From NCBI RefSeq assembly GCF_000686665.1, contig NZ_JMLH01000003.1, positions 1-64,000 of the forward strand: DNA of 64,000 bases. The letters are read 5' to 3'. Source of the DNA: Thomasclavelia saccharogumia DSM 17460 (GTDB lineage: Bacteria; Bacillota_I; Bacilli_A; Erysipelotrichales; Coprobacillaceae). Numbering within the stretch: position 1 is the first letter of the stretch; each line of letters opens with the position of its first letter. The translations under genes were made by a program, and so were the position numbers. This document shows, in pieces, positions 50,807-59,124 of this stretch. Below the pieces are notes generated by a model. That model worked only from the letters and a program-made list of their open reading frames with translations, had not been told where the DNA came from and ran no database searches.

Positions 50807-53155
50807 ATGAAGATAAATAATCAAAATTATCCTGGTTTAACTAGTCTTCAAGTTAAACAAAGAATTGATGAAGGTAAAATTAATCATATAAACAACAAAA
50901 TTACTAAATCATATAAAGAAATTTTTCTCAATAATACTATTACTTTTTTTAATATTTTAAATGCAGCTTTATTAGGTTTAGTTCTCTTTGTTGAATCTTA
51001 TAAAAATACTCTCTTTATTTTAGTTATAATCACTAATACAATTGCAGGTATCTATCAAGAAGTTAAAGCAAAAAGAACATTAGATCGTCTATCAATCATA
51101 ACAACAGCAAAAGTTGAAGTAATTCGCGATGATCATCTAAAAGAAATTTCGATTGATGAAATTGTTTTAGATGATTATCTAGTTTTAACTACTGGTATGC
51201 AGATTCCCACAGATAGTATTCTTGTAGATGGTCAAATGGAGACAAATGAAGCTCTTTTAACCGGGGAATCAGATCCTGTTTTAAAACAAAATGGCGATCA
51301 ACTTTATTCTGGAAGTTTTATTACCTCAGGAAAAGGAATATGCAAAGTTATTCATGTTGGTGATGATAATTATATGAATAAAATCACTAATGAAGCGAAA
51401 CGTTTGAAAAAGCATAATTCGCAATTGAATCAGTGTTTAAACACCATTTTGAAATATGTAAGTATCTTTATTTTGCCAATTGGCGGATTATTGTTTTTAA
51501 AACAACTTATATATAGTGAACAAGGCTTTAATGATGCCATTGTAAGTACTGTTGCCGCGGTTTTAGGAATGATTCCCGAAGGCCTTGTATTATTGACCAG
51601 TGCGGCATTGACACTTAGTGTTTTAAGGCTAGCTAAACAAAAGACTTTAGTTCAAGAATTGTTCTGCATTGAAACATTAGCACGGGTAGATGTCTTATGC
51701 CTTGATAAAACAGGGACAATTACCGAAGGAACAATGAAAGTTGAGTTTGATATTAAAACATGTAATCTTGATTTTCAAGAAATTATGGGAAATTTAATGC
51801 ATACATTGACTGATGTTAATGTAACAGCTCAAGCCTTAAAAGAACATTATCCCTGCAAAACTAACTTTAAACCCTGTCATGTTATTCCTTTTAGTTCTGA
51901 TCGTAAATATAGTGGAACTTCTTTTTATGACCATGGTACATATTATCTTGGAGCTTATCAATTTCTTTTTCCGCAAGGAGATGAGGATCTAGAAGAACTT
52001 TGCTTTGATTACACAAGTAAAGGCTATCGTATTTTAGTATTAGCTCATACAAATAAAATCATCAACAATGAAAATTTGCCGTCTGATTTAAAACCATGTG
52101 GAGTAATTGTTTTAAGCGATGTCATAAGAGATGATGCTAAAGAAACTTTGCGCTATTTTGAATCACAAGGCGTTGATTTGAAAATCATTTCTGGTGATGA
52201 TCCAATAACTGTCTCTGCCATCGCTAAAAGAGCCGGTTTAAAAAGCAGGCATTATATAGATGCAACAAAATTGACAACAGCAAAAGATATTCAAAAAGCA
52301 GTTAAAAATTATTCTGTTTTCGGTCGGGTCACCCCACAACAAAAAAAAGAGATGGTCTTAGCTTTAAAGCAACTAGGTCATACTGTAGCTATGACTGGTG
52401 ATGGTGTCAATGATGTCTTAGCTTTTAAAGAAGCTGATTGTTCGATAGCTATGGCTTCAGGAAGTGATGCCGCAAAAAATACAGCTAACTTAGTTTTATT
52501 AAATAATAATTTTAATGCTATGCCTTATATTGTTGATGAAGGGCGTCGCGTTATCAATAATATTACAATGTCGGCATCAATGTTTTTAATTAAAACAATC
52601 TTTTCAGTCTTAATTTCAATTTCAACGATTTTCTTTGGTCAAGCCTATCCTTTTGAACCAATTCAATTATCTTTGATCAGTGCCTGTTGTGTGGGAATTC
52701 CTACCTTCTTTTTAACATACGAAGCAAATTTTGCACATGTAAAAGGCAACTTTTTTAAAAATGTTTTAGAAAAATCATTTCCTTCAGCTTTTACGATTGC
52801 TTTAGGAACTACTTTGATAACTAATATCGGTCTTTATTTAGGCTATGATCCTAATATGCTGTCTACTGTTTGTATTTTATTTACTGGTTGTAATTATACG
52901 ATTGCTTTATTACGAATTTATAGTCCTTTGACCCGTTATCGAAAAATTATTATCTATACAACCCAAATGGCTTATTATATTTCGATGATCATTGGCCAGT
53001 CTATATTAGATTTGACGGGGCTAGATTTTAATTGGCTGATGGTTTTATTAGCATTAATTGCCTTTTCTCCTTTATTAGTTGATTTCTCTGGCTATTTATT
53101 TAGATTATTAGAACAATTATTTAATAAATATAAAAAAAATAAAATTAAACTATAA
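50807..53155 (+). CDS. CtpE-like cation-transporting P-type ATPase (copy 1)
   Basis: Membrane ion pump of about 782 aa, P2-like. The actuator TGES is in LLTGESDP near 160, the phosphorylated Asp in LCLDKTGTITEGT near 300, and the hinge in AMTGDGVNDVLAFKEADCSIAMASGSDAAK near 530. TM4 has the canonical PEGL (GMIPEGLVLLTS). Similarity is to CtpE/YfgQ-type ATPases (calcium or manganese in studied relatives); substrate uncertain. Start at ATG 50807, with AAAGGTGG 8 bases upstream. About 10 helices. A paralogue lies at 59125. Confidence 0.88.
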   Translation: MKINNQNYPGLTSLQVKQRIDEGKINHINNKITKSYKEIFLNNTITFFNILNAALLGLVLFVESYKNTLFILVIITNTIAGIYQEVKAKRTLDRLSIITTAKVEVIRDDHLKEISIDEIVLDDYLVLTTGMQIPTDSILVDGQMETNEALLTGESDPVLKQNGDQLYSGSFITSGKGICKVIHVGDDNYMNKITNEAKRLKKHNSQLNQCLNTILKYVSIFILPIGGLLFLKQLIYSEQGFNDAIVSTVAAVLGMIPEGLVLLTSAALTLSVLRLAKQKTLVQELFCIETLARVDVLCLDKTGTITEGTMKVEFDIKTCNLDFQEIMGNLMHTLTDVNVTAQALKEHYPCKTNFKPCHVIPFSSDRKYSGTSFYDHGTYYLGAYQFLFPQGDEDLEELCFDYTSKGYRILVLAHTNKIINNENLPSDLKPCGVIVLSDVIRDDAKETLRYFESQGVDLKIISGDDPITVSAIAKRAGLKSRHYIDATKLTTAKDIQKAVKNYSVFGRVTPQQKKEMVLALKQLGHTVAMTGDGVNDVLAFKEADCSIAMASGSDAAKNTANLVLLNNNFNAMPYIVDEGRRVINNITMSASMFLIKTIFSVLISISTIFFGQAYPFEPIQLSLISACCVGIPTFFLTYEANFAHVKGNFFKNVLEKSFPSAFTIALGTTLITNIGLYLGYDPNMLSTVCILFTGCNYTIALLRIYSPLTRYRKIIIYTTQMAYYISMIIGQSILDLTGLDFNWLMVLLALIAFSPLLVDFSGYLFRLLEQLFNKYKKNKIKL

Positions 53156-53219
53156 ATTCAAATAATGTATTATTGGAAAAGATACAAGAAAATTGCTAAA
53201 ATATAATAAAGGAGAAGGA

Positions 53220-54545
53220 ATGAATATGTATGAAAAAATTAAATCTTTAGCAAAAGAATATTTTCCTGAAACAGTTCAAACAAGACGTGATTTTCATAAA
53301 TATGCAGAAAGAGGCTGGTTAGAAATGCGAACTGCCTCAATCGTAGCTAGAAAACTAAATAATTTGGGTTATCAAGTATTGGTAGGAAAAGAATTGATGT
53401 GTGAAACGACAAGAATGGGGCTGCCAAGTAAACGTGTATTAACACTCAATTATAAACGGGCTATCTTACAAGGAGCTGACCCCTACTATTTAGAAAAAGT
53501 GAAAGATGGCTTTACAGCAGTAGCGGGAATTATAAAAAATGGTGATGGTCCAGTTGTAGCTATCAGATTTGATATGGATGCCTTGAGTATTATGGAGGAT
53601 GATTCTGCTGATCATAATCCTGGTAAATTTGGCTTTATTTCATGTAATCCTGGAGCTATGCATGCTTGTGGTCATGATGGACATACAGCTATGGGATTAA
53701 CTGTCGCTAAAATTTTAAGTGACATCAAAGAACATCTTCATGGAACCCTAAAACTTATTTTCCAGCCGGCTGAAGAAGGTGTAAGAGGTGCCAAAAGTAT
53801 TGCAACAAGCGGTTTTTTAGATGATGTTGATTACATTTTTGCAGGACATATTTGGCAACAGGCACCAGGAGAAGATTATGATATTTATTTAGGGATGGAT
53901 GAAACTTTTGCCACAACGAAATTAGATGTAATCTATCACGGAGTTTCTTCTCATGCCGCTGGTATGCCTCAATTTGGAAAAAATGCCCTTCTTTCAGCTG
54001 CTTCATGTATCTTGAATCTTCACTCAATTCCGCGTAATAGCGACGGCTGTACAAGAATCAACGTAGGAACGATCAACGCCGGAACAGGGCGTAATGTTGT
54101 TCCCGAAACAGCAAAGTTAGAAATAGAAGTACGTGGAGCAACTACAGAATTAAACAATTATATGGAAGTATATGCTACTGATGTAATCCGCGGAGCTGCT
54201 TTGATGCATGATACTATTGTTGAAATCAATAAAATGGGGAAAGCTTATTCACTTGAATGTGATAAAAAAATGATGGATATAATTCGCCATGTCTGTGATG
54301 ATCATTTAAAAAATATTAAAGTTGCTCCAAAATATTTAAGTCCTTTAGATGGTAGTGATGATTTTTCTTATATGATGGCTACTGTTCAAGCCCACGGAGG
54401 AATTGCTACCTATATGAAATTAACTACTGATCTAGCAGCTTCACCACATAATTGTGCCTATGATTTTGATGAAAATGTTCTTTTGACAGGAACTACAGTT
54501 TACAGTAGTGTAGCATATTATTTATTAAATAAAATTCATAAATAA
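53220..54545 (+). CDS. M20 family amidohydrolase (AbgA-like)
   Basis: Zinc-dependent amidohydrolase of about 441 aa. Metal ligands appear in AIRFDMDALSIM near 121, MHACGHDGHTAMG near 153 and FQPAEEGVRGA near 184, and the lid domain with IYHGVSSHAAGMPQFGKNAL near 247; GSDDFSYMM comes near 380. The closest function is AbgA, a subunit cleaving p-aminobenzoyl-glutamate, or N-acyl amino acid hydrolases. The start is ATG 53220 after AAAGGAGAAGGA; upstream TTG 53193 is before this site. It may be in an operon with the P-type ATPase 65 bases upstream. Confidence 0.87.
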   Translation: MNMYEKIKSLAKEYFPETVQTRRDFHKYAERGWLEMRTASIVARKLNNLGYQVLVGKELMCETTRMGLPSKRVLTLNYKRAILQGADPYYLEKVKDGFTAVAGIIKNGDGPVVAIRFDMDALSIMEDDSADHNPGKFGFISCNPGAMHACGHDGHTAMGLTVAKILSDIKEHLHGTLKLIFQPAEEGVRGAKSIATSGFLDDVDYIFAGHIWQQAPGEDYDIYLGMDETFATTKLDVIYHGVSSHAAGMPQFGKNALLSAASCILNLHSIPRNSDGCTRINVGTINAGTGRNVVPETAKLEIEVRGATTELNNYMEVYATDVIRGAALMHDTIVEINKMGKAYSLECDKKMMDIIRHVCDDHLKNIKVAPKYLSPLDGSDDFSYMMATVQAHGGIATYMKLTTDLAASPHNCAYDFDENVLLTGTTVYSSVAYYLLNKIHK

Positions 54546-54570
54546 AAACAGCAAAAGAGCTGCTTTTATT
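54544..54570. terminator. bidirectional terminator
   Basis: Stem AAAACAGC / GCTGCTTTT with AT-rich flanks, between convergent M20 and MBL genes. Confidence 0.75.
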
Positions 54571-55657
54571 TTAAATTAGTCCACCATTTACTTTGATAAA
54601 GATCATGGCCATACGTAATGGTTTCGCCAATTTTAGGAACGATCCACTTGATATTTTCTTTATCCGCTTTGTTCGTAAATCTTTCTACTGGATCATCCCA
54701 AGGATGCTCGGCTAAACTAAAGGTTCCCCAATGAATCGGCATGATCATCTTAGCTTTTAAGATCATCCCAGCTTTTACCGATTCTTCAGGTGTCATATGT
54801 GTAGCTCGCCATTTTTCATTATACTGTCCCGCTTCTAAAACGGCTAAATCAAATTCACCGTATTTCTTGGATATTTCTTCAAAATGACTATCAAATCCAG
54901 TATCGCCACTTTCGAATATTTTATGATATTCATCAATAAATACCCAGGAAGACCATAATGTTTTATAACTGTCATTAATAAAATTTCTAAAAGAACTATG
55001 TCTAGCTGGCGTACAAGCTACTAATAATCCATTTATTCTTATTTCTTCCCACCAGGCTAAACTGATAATTTTTTCTTTCTTTATTTTCCATCTTTCTAAA
55101 TGTTTTTCAATTCCTAAGGGAACAATATATCTTGTTACTTTTTTATCTATTTTTTTAATCGTTTTATAATCTAAGTGATCATAATGATCATGGGTTATAA
55201 CTACAATATCGATCTTATCAAATTCATTGATTTTAATAGGTAAAGCACTAAATCGACGCATTGAGGGAAAAGGAAATGGTGAAGCATGATTGCTAAAAAC
55301 TGGATCAATTAAAATATTCATCCCATGCATTTGAAAAAAGATAGAAGAGTGTCCTAGCCATGTGATAGTTAATATTTCATCATCAGGATTTTTTAGGATT
55401 TTTGGAGTTTTTGTGATAATTTTATCAATAGGAATATTATCTTTTATCGAAAGATAGTTATTTTTTTTAGCTTTAATATATATTCGTCGATACTTATTTT
55501 CATTATAAAATTTATGATGTTTAAAATTTTTAGCTCTTGAAGCATAATTTAAGCGATCTTTTTTTGATGGTCTTTTACCAAAAGGAACCCATAATTTTAA
55601 AAATAAGAAGATAATAGAAAATATTAATAGTATAAATTTCCATATTTTTTTATTCAT
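54566..55657 (-). CDS. membrane-anchored MBL-fold metallohydrolase (NAPE-PLD/UlaG-like)
   Basis: Protein of 363 aa. An N-terminal helix (IWKFILLIFSIIFLFLKLWVPFG) anchors it in the membrane. The metallo-beta-lactamase domain then follows: TWLGHSSIFFQMHGMNILIDPVF near 97, metal motif THDHYDHLD (HxHxDH) near 157, CTPARHSS near 212, GDTGFDSHF near 250 and PIHWGTFSLAEHPWDDP near 310. This layout matches N-acyl-phosphatidylethanolamine phospholipase D-like and UlaG-like proteins. The substrate is unknown, but the anchor and family hint at lipid or cell-wall chemistry. Confidence 0.85.
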   Translation of the reverse strand: MNKKIWKFILLIFSIIFLFLKLWVPFGKRPSKKDRLNYASRAKNFKHHKFYNENKYRRIYIKAKKNNYLSIKDNIPIDKIITKTPKILKNPDDEILTITWLGHSSIFFQMHGMNILIDPVFSNHASPFPFPSMRRFSALPIKINEFDKIDIVVITHDHYDHLDYKTIKKIDKKVTRYIVPLGIEKHLERWKIKKEKIISLAWWEEIRINGLLVACTPARHSSFRNFINDSYKTLWSSWVFIDEYHKIFESGDTGFDSHFEEISKKYGEFDLAVLEAGQYNEKWRATHMTPEESVKAGMILKAKMIMPIHWGTFSLAEHPWDDPVERFTNKADKENIKWIVPKIGETITYGHDLYQSKWWTNLK

Positions 55658-56090
55658 TTTCTTTAACCTTTCTAACTAATATAGTTCATCCAAACGTCAG
55701 TATAAAATATATGTATCCATTTTTTCTAACAAACATTTTTTAACAATTTATTTGCTGTCTTAATCAACTAATCATAACTTATTTTAAAATTATTTAATTC
55801 TTTTTTATCTTCATCTATTAGAACTAATCCTTTTAGGACCTGATTTTGATTCACAAATAATAGAATATATTAAATTAACTTTTTCTAATCTCAATAATAA
55901 AAGATAATCGTACTTTCAAAAATCTTTTCAAACCCATAAGAATTTAACTTTAGCGATATTTCATACCCAAATAAATTATCTAATACTCTATAAATATTCG
56001 CGAAAATTACATAATACTATTTAACTCCATTGTAAAACAAGATAATTTATAAATCAATTATCTTTGCCTTTGAACCATCACATCTATATT
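55658..56090. other. 433-base gene-poor region
   Basis: AT-rich spacer. A short plus-strand frame (about 55824-55911) reads LILLGPDFDSQIIEYIKLTFSNL-type sequence and then stops, with no start; it may be a gene relic. Promoters of neighbours aside, I see nothing else. Confidence 0.35.
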
Positions 56091-56113
56091 AAAAAGGGAT
56101 CCTCGATCCCTTA
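56091..56113 (-). terminator. lipoprotein gene terminator
   Basis: Stem AAGGGATC / GATCCCTT with T5, overlapping the stop codon. Confidence 0.8.
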
Positions 56114-56635
56114 TTCATTAGTCTTTTTAGTCTCAAAAAAATTCATAAAATCATCTACTGCATTATCAATTCCATTACCTAGTTTTGTTGTAAATTCATC
56201 AAAATCACCTTCGGCATCGCTGATAACATTATCAACTTCATCATCACTGGCATGATAAACTTTATTAGCATAATTTTTAGCTTTAATTCCTAGGTTTCGA
56301 ATCGTATCATCTTCACCGACATCTCCATAATTTGCTGCCATTTCTAAATAACTGCCTTTTTCATATAATTTTTTTGCAACTTCTTTATCTTTTACATTAT
56401 CAAGATTATTATTAATATAATTAACAGCATCAATTACATCATCTCGATTAACTTCATAATCATTACCAAATTGATTTTTGATCTGTGTATCAATCTCATC
56501 AAAATCATCATTATTTGTTGTTTCATTTGTTGAATTGTTAGCTTCATTTGTTTTGTCATCATCATTATTATTAGCACATCCAGCTAAAGTAAATAATAAT
56601 GTTAAACAAAATAAATATTTTATTATTTTTTTCAT
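56111..56635 (-). CDS. putative lipoprotein, acidic
   Basis: Secreted, lipid-anchored protein of 174 aa. A type II signal peptide ends in LFTLAGC with the lipidated Cys at residue 20. An Asn/Asp/Thr-rich linker (about 20-50) follows. The remainder is acidic and helical, with repeated Asp/Glu and Asn residues (DDVIDAVNYINNNLDNVKDKEV). I do not recognise the domain. It stands alone, with AAGGAG before the ATG. Confidence 0.8.
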   Translation of the reverse strand: MKKIIKYLFCLTLLFTLAGCANNNDDDKTNEANNSTNETTNNDDFDEIDTQIKNQFGNDYEVNRDDVIDAVNYINNNLDNVKDKEVAKKLYEKGSYLEMAANYGDVGEDDTIRNLGIKAKNYANKVYHASDDEVDNVISDAEGDFDEFTTKLGNGIDNAVDDFMNFFETKKTNE

Positions 56636-56733
56636 AAGTATTCTCCTTTATAATTTTCTACTACTATTTTTAACCAATTTTATTTTTTTAAACAAAATAG
56701 AAAAAAATAATGTATAATATAGAAGGTGATTTT

Positions 56734-57186
56734 ATGAAAGAAAAACAATTAGATGCTTTATTAGAAAATATTAATTACGAAATTTCATTATTAGCAAATA
56801 TGAGTGCTTTTATTAAACAAGAATTTGAAGATGTTTCATGGGCTGGTTTTTATCTTAATCGAGATCAACAATTGATCTTAGGTCCTTTTCAAGGATTAAC
56901 TGCTTGTACTATTATTCCCTATGATCGCGGTGTATGTGGTGCATGTGCCACAGAATTAAAGACTAAACGCATTGCTAATGTTCATGATTTTCCTAGTCAT
57001 ATAGCTTGTGATAGTGCCAGTAATAGTGAAATTGTTCTACCAATAATAATCGATCAAAATTTGTATGGTGTTTTAGATCTTGATTCAACGAGTTTTGACC
57101 GTTTCCAGGAAAGTGATCAAATAATTTTGGAAAAGTTAATAGTGATTTTGATCAAGCATTTAAAAAGAATCCAACTTTCTATTTAA
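56734..57186 (+). CDS. msrC: free methionine-(R)-sulfoxide reductase (GAF domain)
   Basis: Cytosolic fRMsr (150 aa), a GAF-domain enzyme that reduces free methionine-R-sulfoxide. The diagnostic run is present: SWAGFYLNRDQQLILGPFQG, then ACTIIPYDRGVCGACA near 75-90 and HIACDSASNSEIVLPII near 105. All three catalytic cysteines (CT, VCG, ACD) are visible. An extra Cys follows in CGACA. Start chosen at ATG 56734 after GAAGGTGATTTT; the ATG at 56710 lies before the ribosome-binding site. Confidence 0.92.
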   Translation: MKEKQLDALLENINYEISLLANMSAFIKQEFEDVSWAGFYLNRDQQLILGPFQGLTACTIIPYDRGVCGACATELKTKRIANVHDFPSHIACDSASNSEIVLPIIIDQNLYGVLDLDSTSFDRFQESDQIILEKLIVILIKHLKRIQLSI

Positions 57187-57211
57187 CAATTTTTTGGGAT
57201 TTTGTTTTGCT

Positions 57212-57247
57212 AAAAAACTTAGGTCTATTTAGCCTAAGTTTTTTTAA
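57212..57247. terminator. bidirectional terminator
   Basis: Stem AAAAAACTTAGG / CCTAAGTTTTTT with a 9-base loop, between convergent msrC and the zinc-ribbon gene. Confidence 0.85.
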
Positions 57248-57249
57248 TA

Positions 57250-57654
57250 TTAACTTTTTTTATCAAAGCGATTTTTACATGTAGGACAGGTTATCGTGAT
57301 TTTTCCGCGTCCTTTAGGAACTCTGACTATCTGCTTACAGCTTGGACATAAATAATATTTATGTTCTTTATCTTGATGATTCTTTTTAATTACATTAAAT
57401 CTTTTCTTGATCGGTTGAATCATTTTTAAATATTTTTCATTTTCTTCTCTTCGTTTATATATATTACGTGAATATGTTCTAAACAAATTACAAATTAGTA
57501 ATAACCATACTACAGCTGAAAGAAATGAGCTTCTAATAAAAAACAAGTTTAAGCACATTATTACTACCGCTAGAACTAATAAAAAAACATTAAACTGATC
57601 AGAACCATATCTTCCTGCCATGAATCGATATAATGCATTTTGAAATTTATTCAT
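57250..57654 (-). CDS. membrane protein with C-terminal zinc ribbon
   Basis: Protein of 134 aa. Two hydrophobic helices (VFLLVLAVVIMCLNLFFI and FLSAVVWLLLICNLF, residues about 24-62) are followed by a basic region and a C-terminal zinc ribbon (YLCPSCKQIVRVPKGRGKIT then CPTCKNRF, CxxC twice). It also opens with a short FMAGRYGSDQFN motif seen in similar small clostridial membrane proteins. The function is unknown. It is 53 bases downstream of the Mbeg1-like gene and shares its orientation. Confidence 0.8.
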   Translation of the reverse strand: MNKFQNALYRFMAGRYGSDQFNVFLLVLAVVIMCLNLFFIRSSFLSAVVWLLLICNLFRTYSRNIYKRREENEKYLKMIQPIKKRFNVIKKNHQDKEHKYYLCPSCKQIVRVPKGRGKITITCPTCKNRFDKKS

Positions 57655-57707
57655 ATTAACCCTCTTTTCATATTTACTATAATTTAATAATATTAATAGA
57701 TTATGAA

Positions 57708-58913
57708 TTAAGATTTATTTTTCTTATATTCTTTGCGACTATTATTATTTTCTACTAATAGCACTTTAAAAAATTGAATTAAAGCATTTCGCGATTCACT
57801 ATCCATATTTTTTAGTTCCTTCAAAGCAGCAATTAAATGTGTAAATGTTTTTTCTGAAAAATCATTTATCTTTTTTATTCCTGCAGCCTCGATAATACTA
57901 AAAAGACATTCAACAGCATTCTTTCGCGTTTCTTCATCCACTTTAACAAGCCAGGATTTAAATGCTGTATCCATTGCTTGACTCTCTGCATTAATAGCTT
58001 TGCTTTCAACAAAATGAATACCTTCGATCTGCCATGTAAAACCACTATGCTGCATTAATCCTTTTGCATCACTTTTAACAACGATCATTTCTTCAAGATA
58101 TTCAAGCATTATCCCAAAAACACAGCCCTCAGGAACAAATTTTTTGATTTTTTTAGCTATCTTTTGATACTCCGGAATTTCCAAGATTTCTTGATTAAAT
58201 CCTGGACCATCATTATTATAAATTTCAATGATTCTGTTTATTATTTTTTCACTGCTATTACATGCTGCATATACAGCCAGATTTCCACCTTTAGAATGTC
58301 CTCCTAAACGCATCTTCACACCAAAAAAATATTGGTTAAAATAATTCTTTATAGTATTTAAACCACTAGTTTGAAAACTACGATTTTTAAGTAAATAAAA
58401 TAAACTCTTATTATATTTTTTTCTTGCAATGGCAGATAAATATTCTTTAGCTCTAATTTGTGAAGGAATCGGCATAGTATAAGTCATCATAAAATCTTCT
58501 TTCCATCCTAGAATCGTATCATCAGTTCCCCTAAATGCAACATATATACTACTATCTGGTAATTGAAAAGTTATTGCTGCAAATTGTTTAACAGCCTGAT
58601 AATCTAATTCATTTAAATAATCAGATAATAAAATATTTTTATATCGTTTTGATTTAGCTGCGATTTTTAATAAAATGATAGCATCTTTAATAAAAGAAAA
58701 TTCATCCATCAATTTATCAAGATCATTTAAATAAAAAAAATCATTTGCTACATCTTCTAAACTTCGACTTTCTTTTGATAAAAAAGTCGGTACTATTTTA
58801 TCAAAATCAACATATGCCAGTTCACTTAAAATTAGTCCATCAATATCATTGAAAGGATCGATCTGTAAATCAAGATCACCACGCCATTTTATATAGTCAA
58901 TTATATTTGCCAT
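57708..58913 (-). CDS. Mbeg1-like (DUF2974) lipase-fold protein
   Basis: Protein of 401 aa with an alpha/beta-hydrolase core of the Mbeg1/DUF2974 family. The nucleophile elbow is GGHSKGGNLAVYAA near residue 200. Upstream are the family markers DPFNDIDGLILSELAYVDF near 20 and IYVAFRGTDDTILGWKEDFMM near 125. The C terminus is helical. Relatives are annotated as lipases of unknown substrate. No signal peptide, so it acts in the cytosol. The catalytic Ser is present; the His is probably in HSGFTWQIEG. Confidence 0.87.
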   Translation of the reverse strand: MANIIDYIKWRGDLDLQIDPFNDIDGLILSELAYVDFDKIVPTFLSKESRSLEDVANDFFYLNDLDKLMDEFSFIKDAIILLKIAAKSKRYKNILLSDYLNELDYQAVKQFAAITFQLPDSSIYVAFRGTDDTILGWKEDFMMTYTMPIPSQIRAKEYLSAIARKKYNKSLFYLLKNRSFQTSGLNTIKNYFNQYFFGVKMRLGGHSKGGNLAVYAACNSSEKIINRIIEIYNNDGPGFNQEILEIPEYQKIAKKIKKFVPEGCVFGIMLEYLEEMIVVKSDAKGLMQHSGFTWQIEGIHFVESKAINAESQAMDTAFKSWLVKVDEETRKNAVECLFSIIEAAGIKKINDFSEKTFTHLIAALKELKNMDSESRNALIQFFKVLLVENNNSRKEYKKNKS

Positions 58914-59124
58914 TATTTTCCCCTTTGCTTTGATCTATGATTATTTATTTAACTTATATGAATATTATAAACAAATTTATTAATAAATAACATTGATAAT
59001 AAAAAGTATTTTAATGATTTTAAGAGTAATTAAGAAATTCTTTAGTTTTTTTATGATGAAATTTTAATATCTTAGTTATATTATAAATAGAAATTATTAA
59101 ATATCTACTATAGGGGAAATAATG